From Ulota crispa (taxonomy: Eukaryota > Streptophyta > Bryopsida > Orthotrichales > Orthotrichaceae), in NCBI GenBank assembly GCA_963920765.1, contig OY987250.1:4340001-4404000 (forward strand): DNA of 64,000 nucleotides, in the 5' to 3' direction. The notes below the pieces were generated by a model. It searched no databases and had not been told where the DNA came from. It saw only the letters and a program-made list of their open reading frames with translations. Each line of letters opens with the position of its first letter. The stretch's first letter is position 1. Positions 12,601 through 24,172 of this stretch are shown here, one piece after another. The translations under genes were made by a program, and so were the position numbers.

Positions 12601-15600
12601 TGGTTCAATCGCTAAAGTTCTGTTCACGGCAGGGCGTACTACGAGAGACCCTCGATGAAAATGTCGGTGGAGCTATTGCTCACTTTTTCAATTGTCTAGT
12701 TGGACCGGAATCAGCAAAGCCAGTTGTAGAAGAAAATACAGAACCCAGCACGAAATCCGAAGTGACGACCACTTCTGTAAGTGACTATATCTTTGCGTAG
12801 TTGCTGTCACATTTCTTTGTCGGATTAGTTTTTTTTTTCCGCTTTTGTACAATTTTAGATCTCAAATTTTCAATTAACATCGCATGGTTTGGCTGCAGGA
12901 GGAGGACTCGTCAACAGAGTCAGCTTCAGCTGAGGCTAAACCGTCATACTTATGTATAACACCAGCTCTTGTCTGGTCTGACATTGAAGAGAGTGTGAAG
13001 TTCAAATACCAGGTATTGACATTTGCATGTTTTTATCTTACACCAGGGATTCTGAAATATTTAATGCACTCATTGCGTTATTGATGCGTGTATCAGTTTA
13101 TACGCAGGCCTTTTTATTTGCAAGCGTTTTGAGATGTCCTTTCTTAAAATTTTCATCTAAGTTGCTTATAATGAAAACTGTAGCAGTGGCAGACTTCTGA
13201 ACACCATAATCTGATACACGTTTCAAACCAATTCTTCCCTGCAGTTTGATTTGCCAAGCGACGGAAGATCAAAAGTGCGCAAGATATCTACTTTCCGAAA
13301 CCTCTGTCAGAAGGTAATGTATCTTTAACTCCAAATGTGCCCTGAATGCCCGCAATAGGCGTCATCTTTTTTTTGCACTTTTCAATGGCTGATATGGGGA
13401 CTTTCTTTTGAGTATATGCAATGTTCTTCATTAACTCTGGCGATATTAAATATATCCCCGTCTGCATTGTATTGTTGAATGTATAATAAATCAAACTGGT
13501 CAAAATAATGAAATATCTGTCTTTTTTGGGTTATGTTGAGATGCTATTTATGAATTCCTGTCACTTCCTTCATTTGACCTGCCTTGAGATATTGATTTGT
13601 ATACGTCCTGCGATCAGATTGGCGTTATGCTGGCAGCAAGAAAGTACGACTTCCAAGCAGAAACACCATTCCAAACGTCGGATATTCTGGATCTGCAGTC
13701 AATAGTGAAGCACTTATCCCCGGTTTGTGTAGACGCTCGTGACCTTTTGGAAAATGGAAAGCTGTGTTTGGCACAAGTGAGTTCCACGATCATCCATACA
13801 TTTTCCTTGTGAATCTGTAATTCCTTTATATGTATGCTTCTCCTTTGGATCTCTGTTCTTAGCAACTTCGTCTGTAAAAGCCTGCAGAATAGAGTTCATG
13901 TAGTATGTTTACCAATCTTATTCTATACACTAGAGCTTACGCTGTGGTAAACCGATTTTCTGGTGTTCCCGTCTAGAAATGTTGGTGACTAAAGTCCTGC
14001 TAGCCTCTAGTTTGATAATGAATGCGCTGTCTAATCACATAGTTTGATTCCAATTAAAATGTTTCAGGGCAAGTTGAATGAAGCATACGAAGCATTTTCA
14101 GAAGCATTTACAATCCTGCAGCAGGTCAGATTCAGTGTATTCTCAAAGTGATTTTCGTTTGGTTTCTTCTGCTTTAGATTGGTCAATCACTACTTGAACG
14201 ATGTGGTTTGAATAGCATGTTCTGAACTGCCACCTAAGTTTTTATTATGTATTGTGAACAGGTTTGTGGACCTATGCATAGAGAAGTTGCCAACTGCTGC
14301 CGGTAAATACTGCCTCTCTCCCGTAGTCTAGTACTTGTCTTTCTGTATTGTTGGTAATTCTGTCTGCAAAGGTGTTTCGAAAAGTTTTATCCGAGTAAAG
14401 TTCGTATTTTTTTTCAAAAATTTGTCTATGCTGTAGATGCCCTAATACGATTCTAGTGTTTTCTTTCCAGATATTTAGCAATGGTCTTGTACCATGCTGG
14501 GGACATGGCAGGGGCTATAATGCAGCAACATAAGGAGCTGATCATTAATGAGAGATGTTTGGGAGGTGATCATCCAGACACGGCGCACAGGTAACCCTTC
14601 ATACGATACAATTTTACAGCATAGAGGTTCTTCTTTTTTTGCAAATTGACGTGCTAGTAACCTAAGTGTAAAATCTCTTGATTATTTTCCTTGTATTTGT
14701 GCTGATGTTGGTGCCAGTAACCGAAACTGCATTTGTATTGTTGCACGATTATATGGAACTATGTCTCACTGCCTCCAATGTGTGCTGTGTTTCACCAGCT
14801 ACGGGAACATGGCCTTGTTTTATCATGGATTGAACCAGACTGAGCTTGCTTTACGGCACATGGCACGTACGTTGCTGCTTTTGAGCGTGTCCTGTGGATC
14901 AGACCACCCAGATGTAGCAGCTACCTTCATCAACATTGCCATGATGTACCAGGATATCGGCAAAATGAGTGTTGCTCTTCGATACCTGCAAGAGGCTCTT
15001 AAAAGAAATGAGCGTCTTCTCGGTGAACAGCATATCCAAACTGCAGTTTGCTATCATGCCTTGGCCATTGCATTTAACTGCATGGGAGCATATAAGCTCT
15101 CTTTACAAGTAAGTGTTCTCGAGCACGGCCCTGTTATTGTGTGCTCCAAACAAAACTTTCTACTGTAGTTTAGCCTTGCTTTCTCATACCTTCAGACTTG
15201 GACCTCATAACAACATCTGTGTTTCTTTCCTTCAGCATGAGCGCAGCACTCATAACATTTTACTGAAACAACTCGGAGAAGAGGATTCAAGAACCAAAGA
15301 CTCAGCCAATTGGATCAAAACATTCCAGATACGCGAAATTCAGGTGATTTTTCAATTCTAGCACCTCTATGCTCCTTCTGGATTGATCCAATTTATGGTT
15401 CCTTCATAGACGGGTCACATCTCCTCAATTATTTACTAGATGTTTTTGAAACGAATAAATCAAAAATGCTAATCGATCATTGTCTGTGTCCCTTGTAACT
15501 GCAGGCAAACGCACAAAAGCAAAGGGGCCAGCAGGCTGTTAGTGCTGCTTCCGCACAGAAGGCTGCTGCCGACGCTCTTAAGGTTCTTAATCTGCAACCG

Positions 15601-16431
15601 CCTTTTTGCACTTAACCTCTAAAACACCGAGACTTAAACTGAACCTCATGTTATAATCTGGCACTTTCGAGTGAATCACAGGGAGACTTTCTTTTGTTGA
15701 TTTTTTGACCAGTACATGCAAATTTTTCTAGTGACATAAAATCTAGTCCCGTCTAGACAATATGGTCTCTTTGAAATTTGGTTCTGTAGGGGTTGAAATC
15801 TCGTGTTTAAGTTACCTACGTAGCTGTGTTTCTAGTCAAAGAAGGCTTTGAAGGGGGGTCTGTTGTTACAGTAGTTGTGATAGTGGAGATGGAGAAGCCT
15901 TTTTTTTCTAACTATATAAGTGTTTTAATGTGGCAGGCAAGGCCAGACTTAGTGCAAGCATTCCAGCAAGCGGCCGCTAGCAGTAGCGTAAACCGAGGCC
16001 ACCCTGAGAACCAACCGAGGGCAAGGGGCGCTCCAGATGAAAGAGCAGCCCGAGCTGCCAACGAAGTGAGAAAGAAGGCTGCTGCAAGGGGCTTGCAAGT
16101 GCGCCCTCAAGCAGCAGCAGCGCCCAACCAGAGCGTGCCTCCTCTAGGAGACTTGCTCAGCCTAATTAACAGTGGAGTGCCAGGTAAAGCTCCCCTTGCA
16201 AGTAGCACCTCAAGTTCAAGTACTCCACGAGGTTTAGCAAAACCTGTTAAACCGGAGAAAAAGCCAAATGTAGCTCCGAAACCTCACCTGGTGTCAGCTG
16301 TAGCAAGCGGTGCTGTGCAGGCTACGACTGGTGCCGCCCCCGCTGCTGACCCTTCACCAATAGGATTAGGAGGTGGCTTGGGTGGTTTGGAGAGCAAGAA
16401 GAAAAAGGTAAAGTCGAAAAACATAGCTTAG
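6693..16431 (+). CDS. FMT (FRIENDLY/CLU): Clustered mitochondria protein (CLU/FRIENDLY), 28 exons
   Basis: Coding exons: 6693-7032, 7154-7215, 7424-7613, 7745-7876, 8005-8046, 8378-8540, 8686-8879, 9245-9346, 9592-9727, 9947-10075, 10314-10659, 10890-10994, 11110-11228, 11387-11495, 11657-11797, 11973-12143, 12385-12471, 12633-12776, 12899-13012, 13245-13313, 13618-13776, 14068-14124, 14262-14302, 14471-14590, 14799-15108, 15236-15343, 15505-15582, 15937-16431. All phases agree, giving 1,420 residues, close to Arabidopsis FRIENDLY. In order: a Lys/Ser/Glu-rich low-complexity N-terminus; the CLU_N segment (about residues 120-200, with [14 protein letters not shown]); the central CLU domain (about 300-600, [10 protein letters not shown] and [13 protein letters not shown]); an eIF3-p135-like region (about 760-960, [18 protein letters not shown]); tetratricopeptide repeats (about 1020-1200, [20 protein letters not shown]); an Ala/Pro/Lys-rich tail. 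The family is cytosolic, associates with mitochondria and prevents their clustering; animal and fly members bind mRNAs for mitochondrial proteins. The start is the first ATG after the leader-intron acceptor and begins MAGKS like the Arabidopsis protein. Confidence 0.95.
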
Positions 16432-17578
16432 AGGCAGTCTCACTTTATTTTTTCTTTAAAAGTTCAGTTTTGCAGTTTTTTATGGAGGTAGGAGGTTGCA
16501 GGTGTAAATCAGTTGCACGCTACGATTTGCTATTGCTTTTTCCCGATACATGACTGAAAAGCAGGGGCTATTGAGATCCTCACCTATTCGGCATTTTTTT
16601 GCTGGTATAGATCGAATTAGGCGTAGAGCTTTTTTAGTCCATTAAAATTTGCTCTTGCACGATTTGAGTGCAAGAGCTCACGAGTTGGAACGTCGAGGAT
16701 TTTGCTGAGGCCGTTCTGTCCGTGCTCTTGTTGAATCCTCACAAGCCTGTTACTCACAGTCCCTCACTTGCATTACTACTTTATTCAACACTCTGTATTC
16801 TCATCACTTCCTTCACAATTTCACGTACTGAGACGATATTCACTCTTAGTGTCATCCTTGTCTTGTATGACAAGAAAGCGCAAAGATCAACTAGTGCTGC
16901 TAAATTTAGCAAAAGGTACAAATCGTGTATATATGGGGATGTTAAAGTCGAATTTTAGCCAGTTCAGCTACTCATGAAAAATCACATTTGGGAATCACTG
17001 GTAAAGACTCACTACGCCAGGAACAAACAGCCTTGACTTCCTTTACAATTTACAAAAACAACACATTTGAAATGAACTACTACCTTAGTTAGGGGCGGTT
17101 CACCCTGAGTTCTCTGAGAAATCAGTTGGACCAAGGTTGAAGAATTGGGAATTGGAACTTGGCAACTCACAGCACATCCCAAAGTCCCACATCCTCGTCC
17201 ACTGCATTGCACAACCCAACTTTCAATCTAGGTCTCACCAATTTTTGGCATGCCTTTCTTTATTATTCCTTTTTGCCCTTAATAAAGCAACAAAAATGGG
17301 ATCTCAAGATGAGGTGGGAAATTGCATAGATGGGATGTGGGACATAGTGTGCCCCTTATATTATGGACAATGTGCAATCAAGAGAAATGAAGAAAAGTAA
17401 AAAGTGTAGCAAGGGTTACTGCACCTTTACACGCAATCATTGGCCTACACCAAGTATTTACATTTACTTTTGAAAAGCTCTCAAAATTCTTGTCCCCAAT
17501 CCTTGCTCTTCAAACATGCCTCACATATAGTCAATTGATCAATCATCAAGTGGGCTATAGGATAAAGCCCACTAAACT
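16432..17578. other. intergenic region downstream of CLU
   Basis: Contains the CLU 3' untranslated region and ordinary intergenic DNA. Small open frames exist but none resembles a protein. No paired terminal repeats were recognised. The polyadenylation site cannot be fixed from sequence. Confidence 0.5.
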
Positions 17579-17662
17579 ATGATGAATAGTGATTTCAAGT
17601 GCCATTGCTTGACACACTCAGTTGCTCAATTTGAATGTCATGGGAACATTTTGAGGGAACAC

Positions 17663-17840
17663 TTATCATCCAAGTATAGCTCATCATCCAAGTATAGCTC
17701 ATCATCCAAGTATAGCTCATCATCCAAGTATAGCTCATCATCCAAGTATAGCTCATCATCCAAGTATAGCTCATCATCCAAGTATAGCTCATCATCCAAG
17801 TATAGCTCATCATCCAAGTATATCTCATCATCCAAGAATA
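17663..17840 (+). repeat. 18-bp minisatellite, about ten units
   Basis: The unit tcatcatccaagtatagc is repeated head to tail, eight copies being essentially identical with degenerate ends. Because 18 is a multiple of three it keeps frames open on both strands; on the plus strand it would read Ser-Ser-Ser-Ser-Lys-Tyr. The open frame (17579-17932) is best explained by the repeat itself, not by a gene. Confidence 0.9.
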
Positions 17841-17898
17841 TTTGTGCGGATGCTGTTGGAAAAAATAGCACAAAATTGCCACAAAAGCTCGAAAGATT

Positions 17899-18130
17899 AA
17901 GGTGGAGGGCTCTAAAATGGAACGGGCTTTAAAGTGGTGCACTTTTAGGAATAGCTAACATGTTCCTCTCACATATCTACTACTGTCATTGATGAGTTAA
18001 GTGGGACTAGTTATAAAACTAGTCCCACCTAACTCATCAATGACAGTAGTAGATATGTGAGAGGAACATGTTAGCTATTCCTAGAAGTGCACCACTTTAG
18101 AGCCAGTTCCATTTTAGAGCCCTCTACCTT
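17899..18130. repeat. 232-bp near-perfect hairpin upstream of glycine-rich gene
   Basis: Two arms of about 113 bp are inverse copies. The outer ends are aaggtggagggctctaaaat and its complement finishing agccctctacctt. The axis lies near 18012 in gggactagttataaaact. Only a few mismatches separate the arms, so it is young or maintained. It ends about 240 bp before the ATG of the next gene. It is most likely a foldback MITE; a transcript through it would form a long double-stranded RNA. Confidence 0.85.
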
Positions 18131-18372
18131 ATGCAATTTTATTGTGATATGTTAACGAGAGGGGCAGTCGAAATAGCTGGAAGAGTTTAGAATTGAACTT
18201 TGAAGACGAAGACGGAGGAGCTGGACTGGCATCAGCACTCTCGCAGGTTTCATCTTGCGCTCTCCGCCATGGTGGCGACATTCCTCGTAGGTTGCGCAAC
18301 ACGCCTCGGGTGTAAGTTACCAAGGTGTAGCTAGAATGCCGCACACGCAGTGATTCCCACATTCTCTCAGCG

Positions 18373-21300
18373 ATGGAGGGGGGCGGGTCCTCAGCAAGAA
18401 ACTTAAGCTTGTCCCCTCTCAAGCTCCGGAATCCTCTGGTATTGCGCGTGGGTCAGGTCATGACTGGCGTCGGATTCGGTTGCGGCTTGGGCATCGGCGT
18501 CGGCGTCCCGATTCCCATGGGTATGTCCCCGTTTCCACCAATTTCCCGCTGGTTTTCTTTTGTGGGAAAATTTCATGGATACCCCTGAAGTTTGCAATAT
18601 TTTCATAGATACCCCTGCTTTTTCAGAAATATCTCAAATACCTTTGGACCAAAAAATAAATTTAGGCGTTTGGTTTGTTATGCATGTCACTTCCCTTCTT
18701 CCTTTGTGCTAACACTACTTCTTTCGTGTTATGAGTGCAAAATTTCATGGATACCCCTGAAGTTTGCAATATTATTATAGATACCCCTGCTTTTTCAGAA
18801 ATATCACAAATACCCTTGGACCAAAAAATTTAGGTGTTTCCACACTACTTCAGATTTGCAATATGCTTTTTTTCAGAAATATCACAAATACCCGTGGACC
18901 AAAAATATTTAGGCTGTTTGTTTTGTTATGCATGCCACTTCTCTTCTTCCTTTGTGCCAACACTACTTCTTTCTTGTTCTTGTTATGAGTGCACACAAAG
19001 GACACAGGGAAGTGGCATGCACAGCAAACCAAATGCCTAATTTTTTCGGTCCAAGGGTATTTGTGATATTTCTGGAAAAGCCGGGGTATCTATGATAATA
19101 TTGCAAACTTCAGGGGTATCCATGAAAATTTCCCTATTTTTTTTAGAGGAATTTGGTCAAGGTAGTCGCTCAAGGAGTGGGCATTGCGTGGGGGGTTTGC
19201 AGATATCCCCGGCGTTGCGCAAGTGATGGGCGCTGCCAACGGGATGACACGACAAATTGGTGGCGGGCGGCAAATCCAAGGCTTGGTGCGTACATCCACA
19301 CTCTCACCGATGGTTTATCAATTGTCTTGAAATCTCCTCTTGATTTTTTAGGGTTTTGCCAATTGAGGTCACCTCTAGTGTGATGAACAGGTAGTGTTCA
19401 AATTCTAACTTTGACGAATTCTAACTACAATCCTTGTGAGGATAAATATCCCGAAGTTGAGATTTATTCACACGAGAGGGAAGGATTCTGTTCTGGTAGT
19501 AAGAAATGCTTCATCTATGTATAACTGTTTTTTGTTTGACAATTATAGTTCCGGTGAATGAGCCCTAAACCCTAATCACTCAACCCCAATGTTCTCGGGG
19601 TCGAGATTTATTTACACCGAAAGGAACAGATATTGTTCTTGTAGCAAGAAATGCGGCATCAATTGTGTGACTGAATTTGTGTTTTTTTTGTGCCGATTGT
19701 AATCTCGGAGGATAAACCCTAACTCTAAATCCTCAAGAGTCTGAGAAGTTTGCTGCTGAAAGGGCATTGTGATGTTTGCATTTTTGGTAGCTGTGAAAGA
19801 AAAGTAGTACACTCTTTGCATAATTTAGCCACATTTGTATACACTTGTAACATCCTCCCTTTTCTTTATCATATTTCTTTGCAACATTACGCCTAAGTTT
19901 ACGTTATGTAGGAATATTAAGCTTTGTTTTGTATTTCAGTCTGGTTTTGTCAGAACACTAGTGTGCTTTTATACAACAATGGCTGCACCCTAAGACCCTA
20001 AATCTTAAAACCCTAAATTGTCAAGAGGCTGAGACGTTTGCTGCTTAAAGAGAAGAAATCGCTGTGGAGGAGCAAGAAATCTGCAGCGGTTTTCAATCAA
20101 CTCACACCCGTTGTTGCGCTGACATTGCAGCATGCGAGTGTGTCAGATTAAGCGCGTGGGCATCAAGAACTTGAAGGCAGGGATTGGGTGTGGCGTGGGC
20201 GTGGGCCACGGCTTTGGCATTGGTTCGTTTTTTCAATTTCCTTCATCAAAGTTTCCAAAACTTATGTTCAAACAGACAAACGAAATCCAAGCTTCAAAAG
20301 CCACCAAAGCCGAGAACAAATCTGAACTGAGCTATATCTAATACTTTGATTTTTGGGAAAATTTCATGATACCCCTGAAGTTTGCGATATTTGTATAGAT
20401 ATTATACCCTTGGTTTTTCAGAAATTGCATAAATACTCTTGGACCATAATTTTTAGAGGTTTATTCTGTTGTGCATGCCACTCTCTTCTCCCTTTGTGTG
20501 CACGGTGCTTCTTTTTGTGTTCTATTGCAAGGAAGTAACGTGCACAACAAAACAAACACTTGAAAATCATGATCCAAGGGTATTTGTGCAATTTCTGAAA
20601 AACTAGGGGTATCTATACAAATATGGCAAACTTCAGGGGTGTCCATAAGATTTTTCCCTTGATTTTTTGTGATTGCATTGGTTTCGATTTTTAATCTCGT
20701 TTTGACTACTCACAGGATTAGCATTGAAACCGGGGGTATCACAGCAAATACTGCACTTTCTTCAGGTCGACACCGGGACCTGAGTTTTATGTCAACAGCA
20801 TTTTTTCAGTAAAAGTTGTTATAGAGAAGGTTGTTTACTACTTCTCGAAGATTCACGTAAAACTCTGTTTTATCTGCGTAATGTACTGTGTTGTCGACAG
20901 TGGAGATTTGATGTTTGTGGATTGCACAGGAAGGATGTTTAACTTTGTTAAACAAAGTGCGACCTCAACATTACGAGGAAACACCCATCAGTGATGCGTC
21001 TGGGGTTTCAGGTTCTGGTCCACATGCGTTGAAGCCTTCTCAGTCACCGTTCACAACTTCCCCGTTAAACCAGTCTGCAAGCACCCCATCCTTGAAAAAC
21101 TCCGAAACAGAGGTACATCATTAAACCCTAAAACCCTAAACCCTAACGTACAAGATCAACAAATGTGCTAATGTCAAGTGCAGAGGCACTGGGTTTGCGT
21201 AATCTTCATATTGAATCACCGTTAAGAGCTGTATCTGAAAAAATTATTCGTCATTACTCTCAAGAATAAGAAGAAATTGCTACACTTAATATTGCATTTA

Positions 21301-22743
21301 GGTTGCCTTGTTGACTCATTGCCTGGCCACTTGGAGGCACATGCAACTCTCTAAACACTAAGATTTCACATGGTTTACGACTTGCATGCCGCAGCTTTGT
21401 TGTTGTAACCAGGCCTTTTAAAAGAAAAAATTGGAATAATAATTGATAATACTTATTGTACTATTAATAAGTATTTGTACATGTAAAATTTCAGGAAATT
21501 AGTGTGGGATAACCTAAACGCAACATTTAGTGTAGTTATCTAAATAGTCTTTCTGAAGACAATCTCTCTTATTGGAAGGAGATGCTTTATTTATACCTAG
21601 AAAAATTTCAACTTGTTAACCCTTAAAATTTTCAGCCATTTTGAAGGTGTTTTGGACCTCAATTTTGTAAGTTATGAAAGGGTGAAGCTTAAAGAATGAT
21701 GAGTCATTTTTAGGCCAAAGTAATCGTAAGATCTTATAGAAAGCCAAGTCCTTTTCATCTCTGCAAAGTTTGGGATCCAAGGGTTTGATTGGAAGATTAT
21801 AACAAAAATGTAAATGGTACTACAAGGAAACTAATGTTTTGGAGTAGTTGAAATTGTGCTTTGATTGGCTCTTTTGGACACACAACATTTTAAAAAGTTA
21901 GCATCTTACGCTTATTCTCAAGGTAATCAAGTTCCACACGTATAGAAACAAGTCTTGTATTTTTAGGGTAAAAAATGAGTGAGAAAATGGTCTTGCAATA
22001 GTGACCACTTTACCCTTAAATTTCAAAAACTGTGAGTAAAATTGAAGACTTTCTCAAATCTAGGGCCAAAATTTAACACTACAACTCCAAGACCACCCAT
22101 GGTTTGAATTTTTTTGTAAATTCAATGGTGACTCTTCTTCTAAATTTGAAAACACTCTTACATAGCTAACTTGTTTATTTTTCAAATGAGTCAAAATTCA
22201 AGTGACTCTTGACATTTCTAAGGTCATAAATAGCATTTCTAAAAACCAATCGACCCAATTTGGGTCGATGAAAAATTTAAGGGTTAAATGAGGTTGACAC
22301 AATTGTGCCATCAGTATCAGTGACACAGTCCTCTGAGGTTTGGGGGGAGTGGGTTTCTGGGCGATTGCAGGTGGAGGAATTGCGCACTCAAAACGAGATT
22401 CTTCGCACTGTAATGGCACTTTCCCTTGTGACAAGTTTTGCTAGTAAAATATGCGAAATTATTTGCCTCTCGTTTCCTCTTCCTTTATCATTTTTTGTCA
22501 TTTTTGGTCATTTTTTTAGTAGGTTTTCGTAACATGTTTTTTTTTATGAAACTTGGGTAATGAATGCAGCTTTTGCGGCACCAAGAGAAGATTGAGGATC
22601 TGGAGCGTGAGAACGCGGTGCTTCGTGAACAGTTGAATGTTAACGGCATCTCTGGGTCTCCGGGTATTAGTAAAGGTTTGCTTTCTAGAGAAGCGTGTAC
22701 TCAGTGCTTTGACTGTCGAAGGTTGTCTCGGCGAAGAAGTTAA
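18373..22743 (+). CDS. glycine-rich protein with C-terminal coiled coil, 7 exons
   Basis: Exons: 18373-18520, 19203-19285, 20147-20222, 20716-20735 (20-nt microexon), 20930-21112, 22371-22409, 22570-22743. All joins are GT-AG and in phase, giving 240 residues. In order: an N-terminus with MEGGGSSARNLSLSPLKLRN; a glycine-rich segment (VGFGCGLGIGVGVP); an IPGVAQVMGA segment; a second glycine-rich segment (AGIGCGVGVGHGFGIG) running into LALKPG; a Ser/Pro/Thr-rich linker; and a charged heptad-like coiled coil (VEELRTQNEILRT through EKIEDLERENAVLREQL); ending with Cys-rich CTQCFDC and a basic tail. I recall land-plant proteins of unknown function with the same glycine-rich blocks around an ALKPG motif; no biochemical role is known to me. 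Introns 1, 3 and 5 each contain a MITE. The start is the first ATG before the conserved block. No expression evidence is available. Confidence 0.75.
18564..19134 (+). mobile_element. family B MITE, composite copy in intron 1
   Basis: Begins gggaaaatttcatggatacc and ends with the complement at 19134 (ccatgaaaatttccc). The left arm is present two to three times in series (18564, about 18728, about 18830), so this looks like elements inserted into or recombined with one another. It lies wholly inside intron 1 of the glycine-rich gene. Confidence 0.75.
20355..20658 (+). mobile_element. family B MITE with perfect 9-bp target duplication
   Basis: A 304-bp palindromic element: gggaaaatttcatgataccc at the left, the complement ending tttttccc at the right, with the inner gcatgccac and gtaacgtgcac segments also pairing. 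It is flanked by TTGATTTTT on both sides (20346-20354 and 20659-20667), a perfect 9-bp direct repeat. Nine-base duplications are typical of the Mutator superfamily. It sits in intron 3 of the glycine-rich gene. Confidence 0.85.
21122..21147 (+). repeat. short telomere-like (CCCTAAA) run
   Basis: Three adjoining CCCTAAA-type units lie just after the donor of intron 5. The reverse orientation (TTTAGGG-type units) occurs near 22848-22885, after the stop codon. Such short runs (telo-boxes) are common near plant genes and do not indicate a chromosome end. Confidence 0.6.
21616..22287. mobile_element. TTAA element A2 in intron 5
   Basis: The left end TTAACCCTTAAAATTTTC and the right end, opposite strand, TTAACCCTTAAATTTTTC are near-identical inverted repeats. 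TTAA flanks both ends. The 672-bp body is non-coding. It lies wholly within intron 5 (21113-22370) of the glycine-rich gene. Confidence 0.85.
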
Positions 22744-22984
22744 ACTGTTGACTTGAGATGTTTACCATCTCGTATAAGTCTTATTGAATTTGAGACCACC
22801 AACGGCTTTGTGACATATCCTCCCATAAAGTTTTTTAGTGATTTAGGATTTAGGGTTTTAGGGTTTGAGGGTTTTAGGTTTAAGGCGACACTGACTGCCT
22901 TAGCAGCATTTTGATGATTTGGACTTTTCCAAAAAAAAATTATTGTGGTTTACGTCTTACCATCAACACATTTGATACAACATA

Positions 22985-23368
22985 CACAATAGGGGTAGTC
23001 ACGGCTTCTCGGAGAATGAAAAGAGAATGGAGATTGAGAATTGGCTAAGTGAAAGTAGGAGCCAATAGGAGTTCATACTTCGTGAAGATGTTCTGACACT
23101 CCATTTCTGTGTGATGGAGAAAAGTTTACTTAAAGAAAGGTAGCACAATCAGTGATTGGAGGAGCAAAAAGAGTTGGGGTGAAAAACAATTCACGAGTGG
23201 GGAAAATGAGTAGAACATGGTAAGAAGTTTGCACGTTAACTCATTCTCCACTCCATTCTTCACCTCCGCTAATCAAAAGGTACGTTGTTGCAGCCACCAA
23301 CAACTTGGCACGTCTGCATTCTCATTCTTCATACTCAACCAAGGAAGTGCCGTGACTACCCCAATGTG
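22985..23368. mobile_element. foldback MITE, CACAATAGGGGTAGTCACGGC termini
   Basis: The left terminus cacaataggggtagtcacgg pairs with the right terminus ccgtgactaccccaatgtg. Inner arms also pair (gagaatgaaaagagaatgg against the 23320s). No coding capacity. The short open frame across its right arm is not a gene. Superfamily not assigned. Confidence 0.65.
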
Positions 23369-23782
23369 TACCATCAAATCCAACATCAAATTGAGAAGAT
23401 GAGAAAAGGCATTGTAGTTGACAACGTTGCTAATAAGAAAGTATAAAAGTCTTTCCCAATAAGCCAAGATACTTTCATATCTCATTCAATGTTTGAAAAA
23501 TCCTTTGCGACTACAATACAAAATACTTTTTTTGTATTTGGAATGGGTCCACACCTTTACTACATTTGAAATCAACAAAGATATTGGAATATGATCAATG
23601 CGGTTATAGTGAGCTATTTGAGATCCCAAATTAAAACTTTTTGTTGGTTGCAAATGCCCAATTATATAGCTACATATATGTTATTCAAGGGTTGAAATAT
23701 TAAATGGTCCCTCCAGAATGTGTTACAAATACTATACCAAATCCAAACACTCATCAACAGATAGCACAAAAAGAAACCAATT
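23369..23782. other. dispersed repeat region, no gene
   Basis: A segment around 23520-23665 (cacacctttactacatttga, gatcaatgcggttatag, gagctatttgagatc) occurs again in inverse orientation at about 28480-28620. This is a dispersed repeat of unknown class. No coding sequence recognised. Confidence 0.45.
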
Positions 23783-23784
23783 TT

Positions 23785-24046
23785 AACACCATATCAGGTA
23801 AACCGGGAAAAAAGGGTGTCCCACTTTGTTTCCCCCCCCCTCCCAAACCCAAAAGATTAGATTCAAAGGTATCAAATTTAGTCTGAGGCACTAAGATTTT
23901 TTCCCTCGCAAATCCCTCCTCTCAAGTGAGGACACGTGTGCAAAAAAAAAGGTTGAACTTGGTTTGAGGAGATCACCTCAAACTTTTGAAAACTAGTCTG
24001 AAAGTCCCAAATTATACCTTTTTTCTCAATTTACCTAATATTGTGT
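23785..24046. mobile_element. family C MITE C1
   Basis: The left end taacaccatatcaggtaaac pairs with the right end (tcaatttacctaatattgtg, complement). The interior holds the family's central near-palindrome (tttgaggagatcacctcaaa) and a G-box CACGTG at 23933-23938. Non-coding. Confidence 0.65.
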
Positions 24047-24172
24047 TTTTTTTAAAATTTTCAATGCACCGATAGTGTGATTGTATTGGTGAAATTACAA
24101 AACAAACAACTGCGGCAAGATCTTCCACTCCAATCCAATCTCAAATTGCACAAGACTATCAGAATCATAAAA

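Noticed and set aside
17579..17942. Open frames across the Ser4-Lys-Tyr repeat on both strands as a repetitive protein gene
   Set aside because: An 18-bp repeat keeps all frames without internal stops open automatically; flanking sequence shows no protein-like features.
21122..22885. Telomere repeats marking a chromosome end
   Set aside because: Runs are only three to four imperfect units and lie within or beside a gene.
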